The position numbers and the translations under genes were made by a program. DNA of 11,574 bases from Flavipsychrobacter sp. (lineage in GTDB: Bacteria > Bacteroidota > Bacteroidia > Chitinophagales > Chitinophagaceae), in assembly GCA_021156265.1 (NCBI GenBank), contig JAJNBR010000068.1:1-11574 (forward strand), read 5' to 3'. Positions within the stretch are counted from its first letter, which is position 1. Each line of letters opens with the position of its first letter. Below are positions 5,579-11,574 of the stretch, one piece after another. The notes under the pieces are model-generated. The model saw only the letters and a program-made list of their open reading frames with translations. It did no database searches and was not told the DNA's origin.

Positions 5579-7627
5579 CTATTTTTTGCGTTTGGGAGAG
5601 GCTTTCCTTTTCTCTTTTCCTTCCGCGCTGCTACTCTTCCTTTTCTTATGTTTTTGTTCGGGTAATTCCAGTACAGTATAATCTATCTGGCGTTTATCGA
5701 GGTTGGCAGACACTACTTTCACTTTCACCCTGTCGCCCATACCTACGCGCAGGCCGGTGCTGCGGCCCACCAGGCAGTACTCACCTTCGCGCAGTTCAAA
5801 ATCGTCGAACTGTGCCAGGTCCGCGATCGATACCATGCCTTCGCATTTGTGGTCCACGGTTTCAGCCCAGAAGCCAAAGCTGGCCACGCCACTCACTACT
5901 GCCTCAAAGTCTTCGCCGATGAAGTTCTTCATGTACTCCACCTGTTTGTATTTATTAGCGGCGCGCTCGGCTTCCATCGCCCTGCGTTCCTGGTCACTGC
6001 AATGACGGCATTGCTGCTCCAGGTGTTTGATCGGCTTCACGTCGTTTTTCAGACATTCTTCCAGTATACGGTGCACCAACACGTCAGGGTAACGACGTAT
6101 GGGCGAGGTAAAGTGACAATAGTCTCTAAAACCGAGTCCGTAGTGACCAATATTATCTGTCGTATACACGGCTTTGGCCATGGTGCGGATACCCAGTGTT
6201 TCCAGCACGTGCTGCTCAGGCTTACCCTGCACCATCGCCAGCATTTCGTTGAAGGACGATTGAATACTCTGCGGCGTGTTCATATTGAACCTGTAGCCAA
6301 ATGTAGCCGCAAACGATGCGAACACTTCCAGCTTGGCTTCATCAGGCACGTCGTGCACACGGTACGGGAAAGGCACTTGTTTGTCTTTTACTATAATCCC
6401 TGATACATATTCAGCAACCGTCCTGTTAGCCAGCAGCATGAACTCTTCAATAAGCTGGTGTGCTTCCTTGCTCTCCTTCACGGTAATGCCGGTTGGTCGA
6501 CCGGATTCGTCGAGGGTAAACCTTACTTCCTCTGAGGAGAAATTGATAGCGCCTTTTTTGAAACGTGCTTTGCGTATGTTTTGCGCCATTTCGTTTAGCG
6601 TCAGCAACACCTCCCTATGATCGCCTTCTGCCCCTTCTATGATGAGCTGCACTTCTTCATACGTAAACCTGCGCTGTGAGCGGATTATAGTCTTCCCCAG
6701 CCAGTAGTCTTTTACCTTGCCCTGCGTGTTGATCTGGAAAATGGCGGAGAAGGTGTATTTATCCTCATTAGGCCTCAGCGAGCACAGCTCGTTCGACAGC
6801 CTTTCAGGCAACATGGGTAGCACCCTGTCTGGCAGGTATACGCTGGTTGCCCTGTTGTAGGCTTCTTTATCCAGCGCCGATCCGGGTTCTATATAATGGC
6901 TAACATCGGCAATGTGTACACCTATCTCGTACATATCACCTTTCAGGTGTTTGAAGGAGATAGCATCGTCAAAGTCGCGTGCGTCAACAGGATCAATGGT
7001 CAGGGTCAGCGTGTCACGCATATCGCGGCGGTGTTTCAGCTCTGCGCTGTGTACACCTTCGGGATAACGGGCAGCATCTTCCATCACATCGTCAGGAAAA
7101 TGCAGGGGGAAACCGTTCTCCACTAATATGCCTTGCATGGCTATCTCGTTCACCGACTCGTCAGTGAGGATACTTACTACTTCACCTACCGGATTCTTGG
7201 TCTTTTCTGTCCATTCCACTATCCGGGCTATCACATGGTCGCCGTTCTTGGCGCCGTGCAGCAGATGCAGGGGTACAAATATGTCTACCGGCATTTTATC
7301 ACTGTCCGGTACCACGAAAGAGAAATGCGGGTGCACTTCGAGCTTGCCGCTAAATTCTGTTTGTTTGCGGCGCACCACATCAATGATCTTACCCTCCGGC
7401 CGCGCACCGAACTTGCGGCCGCGCTCTACCACTTCCACCCGCACCTCATCGCCGTTCAGGGCGTTGCCCGTTTCACCGCGACGTATCAATACGTCTTTTT
7501 CCAACCCTTCCACTATCACAAAGCCCATCCCTCCGCGGGTTATCTCCAGTTTGCCCACGTAAGTTTTCTTACCCGAGCTGTCGACTTTCTTTTTTTGCGA
7601 TGCCTTAGATGATTTCCTGGTTCCCAT
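5579..7627 (-). CDS. rnr: Ribonuclease R (RNB-family 3'-5' exoribonuclease)
   Basis: This 682-residue protein degrades structured RNA processively from the 3' end. Two N-terminal cold-shock/OB regions (about 22-85 and 91-155) precede the RNB catalytic domain, with the metal-binding motif IDPVDARDFDDA (211-222; Asp212, Asp218, Asp220, Asp221), HIADVSHY (238-245), EEFMLLANR (392-400) and HFTSPIRRYPD (503-513). An S1 domain (about 570-651) follows, then a Lys/Ser-rich basic tail. It is shorter than the 813-residue E. coli enzyme mainly because the N-terminal helix-turn-helix region is absent, as is usual in Bacteroidota. The ATG at 7627 lies inside the end of lpxK (23-nt overlap). The next in-frame Met is residue 34, inside the first OB region, so the early start is preferred. 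The start codon sits in the loop of a small hairpin, GTTCC-ATG-GGAAC. Confidence 0.95.
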   Translation of the reverse strand: MGTRKSSKASQKKKVDSSGKKTYVGKLEITRGGMGFVIVEGLEKDVLIRRGETGNALNGDEVRVEVVERGRKFGARPEGKIIDVVRRKQTEFSGKLEVHPHFSFVVPDSDKMPVDIFVPLHLLHGAKNGDHVIARIVEWTEKTKNPVGEVVSILTDESVNEIAMQGILVENGFPLHFPDDVMEDAARYPEGVHSAELKHRRDMRDTLTLTIDPVDARDFDDAISFKHLKGDMYEIGVHIADVSHYIEPGSALDKEAYNRATSVYLPDRVLPMLPERLSNELCSLRPNEDKYTFSAIFQINTQGKVKDYWLGKTIIRSQRRFTYEEVQLIIEGAEGDHREVLLTLNEMAQNIRKARFKKGAINFSSEEVRFTLDESGRPTGITVKESKEAHQLIEEFMLLANRTVAEYVSGIIVKDKQVPFPYRVHDVPDEAKLEVFASFAATFGYRFNMNTPQSIQSSFNEMLAMVQGKPEQHVLETLGIRTMAKAVYTTDNIGHYGLGFRDYCHFTSPIRRYPDVLVHRILEECLKNDVKPIKHLEQQCRHCSDQERRAMEAERAANKYKQVEYMKNFIGEDFEAVVSGVASFGFWAETVDHKCEGMVSIADLAQFDDFELREGEYCLVGRSTGLRVGMGDRVKVKVVSANLDKRQIDYTVLELPEQKHKKRKSSSAEGKEKRKASPKRKK

Positions 7628-8717
7628 GGAACATTTGGTTGTTTTCGGCCAACGTCTGCTCGACGTACTGCAAAACTACAGTGTCGAACTCATTGCCCTG
7701 GTTAAATAAAAAAGAAACCCCTATCGGCAATACCACTATCGGCACATTCCATTCTTTCAGTTTCTCATAATGCAAGTGTAGCCTCGCCGCATCTTTCTCC
7801 GTGGTCACTATTATTTTGTCTGCGGCTTCAAAGTTGCCATGAGCTTCTTTGATCTCCTCGAGATCGTGGCTTACAAAATAATGGTGATCGGGGTACGACA
7901 ACACATGCACTTGCTTTAGCTCGTCCTGCAAATATCTTACCAGCGGGGCTGGCTTAGCAATACAACATACTAATACTGCGCTTTTTCCGCGAAGTGACAC
8001 CGGCTCACCGGTCATGAAATCGTACGGCTGGCGATAGCTAATGGCGGTGAAAAACACTTTCTGGTGCGGCAGCGGGTTGATCTTTGCGATGATCTCATCG
8101 GCCATTGCCCGGTTCATATCCCGGGGACATTTAGAAACGATGATGACATCAGCCCGCTTGTAAGCGCTACGGCTTTCCCTCAGGCTGCCCAGGGGCAATA
8201 TGCGGTCGGTATAGAACGGTTTTGAATGATCCGTGATCAGCACATTGACCCCCGCCTTTACCGAGCGGTGCTGGTACGCATCGTCCAATAATATTACCTC
8301 TACCTGTGGTCGTTTCTGCAATAATGTCGGTATGCCGGTGATGCGCTCCTCGGCTACGCTCACCACCAGGTCGGGGTATTTCATATGGTACTGCATAGGC
8401 TCATCGCCGATACGGAGGGCGTTGGTATCAGCATCAGCCAGCAGGAAACCCTGGGTACGGCGTTTATAGCCCCGGCTCATGGTGGCTACCTGGAAACGAT
8501 ATTGCAGCAGCCCGATAAGGTATTCCACATGCGGCGTCTTTCCAGTACCCCCGGTAGACAGGTTGCCGACCGAGATAACCGGCGGACTGAACTCTACCGA
8601 CGAGAAAATGCCGGAGTCGTACAAGCGGTTCCTCAGCCAAACCACGGCGCCATAAATAAGGGCGAATGGCGCCAGTAATATCCTGACTAACGAAAACAAC
8701 ACATTTCTTTGATTCAT
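7605..8717 (-). CDS. lpxK: Tetraacyldisaccharide 4'-kinase (lipid A synthesis)
   Basis: This 370-residue inner-membrane kinase phosphorylates the 4' position of the lipid A disaccharide precursor. A hydrophobic N-terminal helix (about 7-27) anchors it. The P-loop is SVGNLSTGGTGKTP (49-62), followed by SRGYKRRT (81-88), GDEP (104-107) and the catalytic-region motif LLDDAYQHR (143-151, a variant of the common DDGFQHR). STGGTGKTP and GDEP are specific enough to fix the family. It implies an outer membrane with lipid A, consistent with Bacteroidota. It starts 1 nt after the ftcD stop and its end overlaps rnr by 23 nt, so translational coupling on both sides is likely. Length is slightly above the E. 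coli LpxK (328), within the range of Bacteroidota homologues. Confidence 0.95.
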   Translation of the reverse strand: MNQRNVLFSLVRILLAPFALIYGAVVWLRNRLYDSGIFSSVEFSPPVISVGNLSTGGTGKTPHVEYLIGLLQYRFQVATMSRGYKRRTQGFLLADADTNALRIGDEPMQYHMKYPDLVVSVAEERITGIPTLLQKRPQVEVILLDDAYQHRSVKAGVNVLITDHSKPFYTDRILPLGSLRESRSAYKRADVIIVSKCPRDMNRAMADEIIAKINPLPHQKVFFTAISYRQPYDFMTGEPVSLRGKSAVLVCCIAKPAPLVRYLQDELKQVHVLSYPDHHYFVSHDLEEIKEAHGNFEAADKIIVTTEKDAARLHLHYEKLKEWNVPIVVLPIGVSFLFNQGNEFDTVVLQYVEQTLAENNQMFHGNQEII

Positions 8718-8718
8718 A

Positions 8719-9753
8719 CTAACTTAGCCCAGCTCTTTTTAAGGAATACTCTAAAACCTTTTCCCGGGGGTCGAAGGGTTTGACCTTGTTTAATCCTAAA
8801 TGTTCGATGGCTGCATGCACCAGCAGCTCCCTATCGTGCGGGGGCTCCTTACCCTCCCGTAGCCAGGTAAAAGCACCAGCCTCGAGCAGGCAGGTCTCGG
8901 GAATAAGACCGACCACTTCGCAACCGATCACCTCCACACCCAAGGTTTGCGCCAGCGCGCTGGTGGCCTCCCAAACCTTAAGCGGCGACGTCACCCGGTA
9001 GTCCAGCAGGTTCATGGAAACCTGTGCGGACTGGAAATCGGCCATGTACCAGCCTATAGCGCGAAGCTTCGGCAACAGGCCCGGAATCTTTACTTTTCCA
9101 GCCTCCGTCTTTTCGTAATAGCCTCTTTCCCTAATTCTATCAGCAATATAAGTAGCAGTGTTTATATCATTGGTTTTCAATGAAATATTAAAAGCAACAA
9201 GAACATCCCTTGCACCTAGCACAGTAGCACCCGATTGAAGTGTTAGTTCAAGTGGGCCGTAGTCCGGTTTCCATTCAGGGAGGTTCATTTTTTCGGCAAA
9301 TTTCTCATACTGGCCTTTCCGGATGTCCGGCAAAGCGCGGCGATGTTCGGCAACTGCAGAGTACTCATATAAGTAAACTGGTATATTCAATTCGTTACCT
9401 ATGCGTTCGCCCAATTGCCTTGACAATCCTACTGCTTCCTCCATCGTCAGGTCGTAAAGCGGCACTAACGGACAAACGTCGGTAGCTCCGATACGCGGAT
9501 GCACACCCTCCTGTTTTGTCATGTCTATCAATTCGCCTGCCGTTTTAACAGCCCGGAACGCGGCTTCGCAAACGGCAGCCGGCTCGCCGGCAAAGGTCAT
9601 GACGGTACGGTTGGCGGCTGGACTGGAGTCTATATGAAGCAGGTGCGCGCCGTCCACGGAGCGGATGGCATCGGCAATAGCCTGTATTTTTTGCGGATCA
9701 CGTCCCTCGCTGAAGTTGGGTACGCATTCCAGTATTGGTCGCCTGGAGATCAT
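8719..9753 (-). CDS. ftcD: Glutamate formimidoyltransferase (formiminotransferase domain only)
   Basis: This 344-residue protein moves the formimino group of N-formimino-L-glutamate to tetrahydrofolate, the last step of one histidine degradation route. It opens with ILECVPNFSEGRD (7-19), the family signature, and carries GVHPRIGATDVCPLVP (84-98), with His85 at the position of the catalytic histidine. DYGP, GATVLGARDVLVAFN and VSMNLLDY follow. The length matches the isolated transferase domain; the cyclodeaminase domain of the mammalian bifunctional enzyme is absent. No hut genes are nearby. It leads the minus-strand operon and is divergent from a secreted-protein gene. The ATG at 9753 gives the standard N-terminus. 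The only promoter candidate is a near-match -7 box at 9761-9768 that would leave almost no leader. Confidence 0.93.
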   Translation of the reverse strand: MISRRPILECVPNFSEGRDPQKIQAIADAIRSVDGAHLLHIDSSPAANRTVMTFAGEPAAVCEAAFRAVKTAGELIDMTKQEGVHPRIGATDVCPLVPLYDLTMEEAVGLSRQLGERIGNELNIPVYLYEYSAVAEHRRALPDIRKGQYEKFAEKMNLPEWKPDYGPLELTLQSGATVLGARDVLVAFNISLKTNDINTATYIADRIRERGYYEKTEAGKVKIPGLLPKLRAIGWYMADFQSAQVSMNLLDYRVTSPLKVWEATSALAQTLGVEVIGCEVVGLIPETCLLEAGAFTWLREGKEPPHDRELLVHAAIEHLGLNKVKPFDPREKVLEYSLKRAGLS

Positions 9754-9760
9754 CTAAGCG

Positions 9761-9768
9761 TAAATGTA
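9761..9768 (-). promoter_or_regulatory. Possible -7 box for the ftcD operon
   Basis: TACATTTA on the minus strand matches TAnnTTTG at five of the six specified positions. It lies only 7 nt upstream of the ftcD ATG, which would make the message nearly leaderless. TTTT about 21 nt further upstream is a weak -33. Listed because the 122-nt divergent gap must hold the operon promoter and nothing better was found. Confidence 0.22.
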
Positions 9769-9836
9769 GCAAAATGCGCACCGTTGGCGAAAAGTGAAAA
9801 TTGGCCTGCCATAACTACAGTATCAACGGATTGCTG

Positions 9837-9844
9837 TAAATTTG
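9837..9844 (+). promoter_or_regulatory. Bacteroidota -7 promoter box for the secreted-protein gene
   Basis: TAAATTTG matches TAnnTTTG exactly and ends 31 nt before the ATG at 9876. No TTTG is present at the expected -33 distance. The location in the divergent gap supports it. Confidence 0.5.
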
Positions 9845-9875
9845 GTGACTATCAAAGATCAATAACCGAACAGGT

Positions 9876-10301
9876 ATGAAAAAGAGCATTTACTTACTCC
9901 TTATCCTGGCTTTGCCCGGTTTTGCCGTAGCGCAGACCACGCAAAAAAAGACCACCACGACCAAAACAACCACCACCGTAAAAAAAGCGCCTGCAAAGAA
10001 ACCCGCAGTGACGGCAGCAAAGCCCGCCGCCGCGGCAGCGCAGCCCAGTCACATCGAGTTTCAGACATTTGTGACCGACGAGGTGATGATGGTGAACTCG
10101 AATTTCCAGATCGGGAAAGACTACGTGGTGATCATCAAAAACGACAAAAAAGAAACTATGTACACGGCTACCTTTAATGCACAAAGCGCAGCGCAAAACG
10201 TAAGTCTGGGCAGGCCGCTAGGCAAAGGAACATTTTATGTAACCGTGCATGAAAAGAATAACCCCCTGGCCACCGGCACTATAACGTTGGTAATGAACTA
10301 G
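9876..10301 (+). CDS. Small secreted protein with Thr/Lys/Ala-rich linker, function unknown
   Basis: This 141-residue protein has a clear signal peptide: MKKSIYLLLILALPGFAVAQ, with cleavage expected after VAQ or AVA around residue 19-20. Residues 21-57 are low complexity, first Thr/Lys (TTTTKTTTT), then Lys/Ala/Pro (KKAPAKKPA, AAAAAQP), and look like a flexible exported linker. Residues 58-141 alternate hydrophobic and polar residues (FQTFVTDEV, YVVIIKND, GTFYVTVHE, GTITLVMN) and suggest a small beta-sandwich without cysteines. I do not recognise a family. The gene has its own -7 box and is followed by a strong terminator, so it is monocistronic. Two A7 runs in the linker (9943-9949 and 9980-9986) are slippage-prone. 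The start is fixed by the signal peptide. Confidence 0.8.
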   Translation: MKKSIYLLLILALPGFAVAQTTQKKTTTTKTTTTVKKAPAKKPAVTAAKPAAAAAQPSHIEFQTFVTDEVMMVNSNFQIGKDYVVIIKNDKKETMYTATFNAQSAAQNVSLGRPLGKGTFYVTVHEKNNPLATGTITLVMN

Positions 10302-10320
10302 TTACTCAATATTCTTATTG

Positions 10321-10345
10321 AAAGCAGCCTATGGGCTGCTTTTTT
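10321..10345 (+). terminator. Intrinsic terminator of the secreted-protein gene
   Basis: AAAGCAGCC (10321-10329) and GGCTGCTTT (10334-10342) form a 9-bp perfect stem with a TATG loop, continuing into a T-tract to 10345. It starts 19 nt after the stop codon. Confidence 0.9.
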
Positions 10346-10407
10346 ATTTGCCTGTCGATCCAAAAACCGGCCGTATCTCGCGCACGGATTTTGTAATTTT
10401 ATTCTAC

Positions 10408-10977
10408 ATGAAAACTTTCACCTTATACTTGGTCATTCTGTGCTGCCTGCTCCAGGGTTGCGCCAGCATGGATACTGAGCAGACGCCGACAACGCGAACC
10501 GTCGACACTACAGCCAGCTTTCCGGAAAAGATCGCCATTATAGAGCAGGATGTTTCGAACCTGGAAGAAACAGGCGACCTGGATTACTCCTCTACTTATG
10601 TAGAAATATTTGACAGTCCCGAAGAATACTATTCCAGCGCGCTCGACTTTATCGCGGATCCCGCCAGGTCGCTCCAGCAAAAGCAAATAGCGGCCTATGC
10701 CATGAGCAACATCGAATTGAATAAATATGTAGCATTGGCCAACACAGCCTACCAGGCTTTTAAAGCCGGCACCGCCGCCGAAGATCTCCTTGCACAACTG
10801 GTTTATTATCAATACCCCTCGCCTTCCAATAAGATCGTTGTCAACTATAAAGACCCGGAGGTAGTAAAGCTGCTGTCGACTATTAAGACCGAAGGCAAGG
10901 TGTCTGCCGATTTCCAAAAGACCATTGATGAAATACTCAGTGGGAAACTGCTTCAGCTACACAAAGCCACCCCCTAA
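10408..10977 (+). CDS. Small lipoprotein, function unknown
   Basis: This 189-residue protein begins with a type II signal peptide: MKTFTLYLVILCCLLQGC, lipobox LLQGC with the lipidated cysteine at position 18. The mature part is acidic and mostly helical in appearance, for example SFPEKIAIIEQDVSNLEE, SLQQKQIAAYAMSNIELNKYVALANTAYQAF and DFQKTIDEILSGKLLQLH. I recognise no domain. No Lys-Asp/Glu export signal follows the cysteine, so surface display is not indicated. The frame is open up to 10318, but that extension runs through the preceding terminator and puts the signal peptide internal, so the ATG at 10408 is chosen. TAATTTTA at 10394-10401, a near-match to the -7 box, may be its promoter. 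Its stop codon is the first base triplet of its terminator stem. Confidence 0.8.
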   Translation: MKTFTLYLVILCCLLQGCASMDTEQTPTTRTVDTTASFPEKIAIIEQDVSNLEETGDLDYSSTYVEIFDSPEEYYSSALDFIADPARSLQQKQIAAYAMSNIELNKYVALANTAYQAFKAGTAAEDLLAQLVYYQYPSPSNKIVVNYKDPEVVKLLSTIKTEGKVSADFQKTIDEILSGKLLQLHKATP

Positions 10978-11003
10978 CCGATAGGCTTATTGGTTAATTT
11001 TTT
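10975..11003 (+). terminator. Intrinsic terminator overlapping the lipoprotein stop codon
   Basis: TAACCGATA (10975-10983) pairs with TATTGGTTA (10988-10996), 9 bp with one G-T wobble and a GGCT loop, followed by a run of six T (10998-11003). The stem begins with the TAA stop codon itself. A -7 box starts two bases after the T-run. Confidence 0.75.
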
Positions 11004-11004
11004 G

Positions 11005-11012
11005 TATATTTG
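11005..11012 (+). promoter_or_regulatory. Bacteroidota -7 box for the putative structured RNA
   Basis: TATATTTG matches TAnnTTTG exactly. A start site 5-7 nt downstream would fall at 11017-11019, the first bases of the long-range stem of the candidate RNA. No -33 TTTG is seen; the region 20 nt upstream is the terminator hairpin of the lipoprotein gene. Confidence 0.42.
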
Positions 11013-11016
11013 CTAT

Positions 11017-11253
11017 AGTAAAACTGTAGCTCTATGACCATAATATATTACCATGCGCCGTGCTTCTTCCTCGCACGGTTGTTACAAAACTATAAGGGGT
11101 CTCATCTGTAAACAAGTTGAACAACTTAGCGGCAGCGATGTCGCGAGCACCACTAAAAATCAACAACAAAAGCGAACAAATTGGCGCTCAAAAGCAATAT
11201 AGGCGCTGCTTTCAGAAGCAGGCAGCTAGCCCGTTGTAACAGTTTTTGACTGT
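11017..11253 (+). ncRNA. Candidate structured non-coding RNA, about 235 nt, family unknown
   Basis: The 313-base gap 10978-11290 lies between convergent genes and has no ORF longer than 25 codons, yet it is rich in possible helices. A closing stem pairs AGT-AAAACTGT (11017-11027) with ACAGTTTT-tg-ACT (11239-11251), 8 plus 3 bp around a 2-nt bulge. Inside are ATGACC/GGT-ct-CAT (11034-11039 with 11098-11105); CCGTGC/GCACGG (11058-11063 with 11073-11078); AAGTTG/CAACTT (11114-11127); GCGGCA-GCGA-TGTCGC (11129-11144, a GNRA tetraloop); GAGCACC/GGCGCTC (11145-11151 with 11183-11189, one mismatch, A-rich loop); and CTGCTT-TCAG-AAGCAG (11206-11221). A -7 box sits where a start at the closing stem needs it. 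I saw no tmRNA, RNase P, SRP or 6S signature. A local ACAGT/ACTGT hairpin (11239-11253) competes with the closing stem, and there is no classical U-tract 3' end. Confidence 0.42.
11034..11111 (+). other. Possible 25-codon small ORF inside the candidate RNA
   Basis: ATG at 11034 opens a 25-codon frame ending in TAA (11109-11111), beginning MTIIYYHAP and containing CFFLARLLQ. It begins about 15 nt after the inferred transcript start. The peptide is fairly hydrophobic with a basic C-terminus. It spans the CCGTGC/GCACGG hairpin, and no ribosome binding site is visible. It is listed as the alternative reading of this transcript, not as a confident gene. Confidence 0.15.
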
Positions 11254-11290
11254 AAAAGCGACAACAAACGACAACATTATGCCCTATCAG

Positions 11291-11574
11291 CTACTCCACC
11301 CGGACCTCGGTCGCGGCTCCCTTTTCAATGGCAAAGACTTGGGCATGCTCCACGCCATTGGCCATGAACGCGGCTTTATACATTCCCGGCTTCAACCGGA
11401 TAGCTTTGCTGGCAGCCCCCGAAAAGTACACCTCTTCCAGCCTTCGATAGATGCCCTGCTCCTCGATATACAGAACGATCGTGTACAGCTGGTTCGTATT
11501 ATAGATAACAGCTGTTCCCGAATCGGTAGTAACGGGCTTACGAGTGATGATGGATATACGGATGGTGTCCCCCG
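11291..11574 (-). CDS. Hypothetical protein, C-terminal 93 residues (start outside window)
   Basis: The minus strand is open from the right edge to a TAG at 11293-11291, giving 93 residues of the C-terminus. Segments such as AVIYNTNQLYTIVLYIEE and the last 40 residues (AIRLKPGMYKAAFMANG, AQVFAIEKGAATEVRVE) alternate hydrophobic and polar residues and suggest a beta-sandwich. The pattern leucine, proline-glycine, tyrosine, then an alternating strand and a glycine turn resembles PEGA-like or related surface repeats, but this is only a resemblance. No cysteine or catalytic motif is seen. It converges with the lipoprotein gene across the candidate RNA. No U-rich terminator hairpin was found on its strand immediately downstream; the ACAGT/ACTGT and GTTGT/ACAAC pairs there lack a U-tract. 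Confidence 0.7.
   Translation of the reverse strand, partial: GDTIRISIITRKPVTTDSGTAVIYNTNQLYTIVLYIEEQGIYRRLEEVYFSGAASKAIRLKPGMYKAAFMANGVEHAQVFAIEKGAATEVRVE

Noticed and set aside
10318..10407. 30-residue N-terminal extension of the lipoprotein
   Set aside because: It runs through the upstream gene's terminator and displaces the type II signal peptide from the N-terminus.
11017..11253. tmRNA, RNase P RNA, SRP RNA or 6S RNA in the 3' gap
   Set aside because: None of the conserved core sequences I know for these RNAs is present on either strand. A minus-strand GAGGAA recalls RNase P but its flanks do not match.

Overview
The window looks like core chromosome of a member of the Bacteroidota, most plausibly Chitinophagaceae or a close relative. 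Five exact matches to the Bacteroidota -7 promoter box (TAnnTTTG) sit just upstream of genes, purine-rich Shine-Dalgarno sites are scarce, and the gene content is typical: lpxK for lipid A, a short RNase R, a stand-alone glutamate formimidoyltransferase, and secreted or lipoprotein hypotheticals. The genus assignment is an inference from gene content and style. No phage, IS element, CRISPR array, tRNA or rRNA was seen.

Layout. Bases 1-1172 (minus) hold the N-terminal 390 codons of an FAD-dependent amine-oxidase/phytoene-desaturase-like enzyme that runs off the left edge. Bases 1398-2403 (minus) carry an A-type Fe-S carrier followed by a secreted MORN-repeat protein, with a good promoter in front and a hairpin terminator behind. 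A divergent promoter region (2404-2565) separates them from frr (plus), which ends in a clear intrinsic terminator. A membrane sterol-desaturase/fatty-acid-hydroxylase gene (plus, 3196-4152) comes next. Its stop codon is one base from the stop of a convergent EVE-domain gene.

From 9753 down to 4154 five minus-strand genes form a tight operon-like series: ftcD, lpxK, rnr, an all-trans polyprenyl synthase and the EVE protein. The junctions are a 1-nt gap, a 23-nt overlap, a 2-nt gap and a 49-nt gap. The only terminator I can find for this series lies inside the 3' end of the convergent desaturase coding sequence. Divergent from ftcD is a small secreted Thr/Lys/Ala-rich protein (plus), followed by its terminator and a small lipoprotein gene with its own terminator.

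The 313-base gap between the lipoprotein gene and a partial minus-strand gene at the right edge holds the most unusual feature. A -7 box directly follows the lipoprotein terminator. The inferred transcript start falls at the beginning of an 11-bp stem that pairs with sequence about 220 nt downstream, and several local hairpins lie between, one with a GNRA tetraloop. I read this as a candidate structured non-coding RNA of about 235 nt that I cannot place in a known family. A 25-codon ORF lies inside it.

Functionally the window mixes translation and RNA turnover (frr, rnr), envelope lipid and isoprenoid synthesis (lpxK, polyprenyl synthase, desaturase), Fe-S assembly and amino-acid catabolism. 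Apart from the putative RNA, most of it is ordinary housekeeping.
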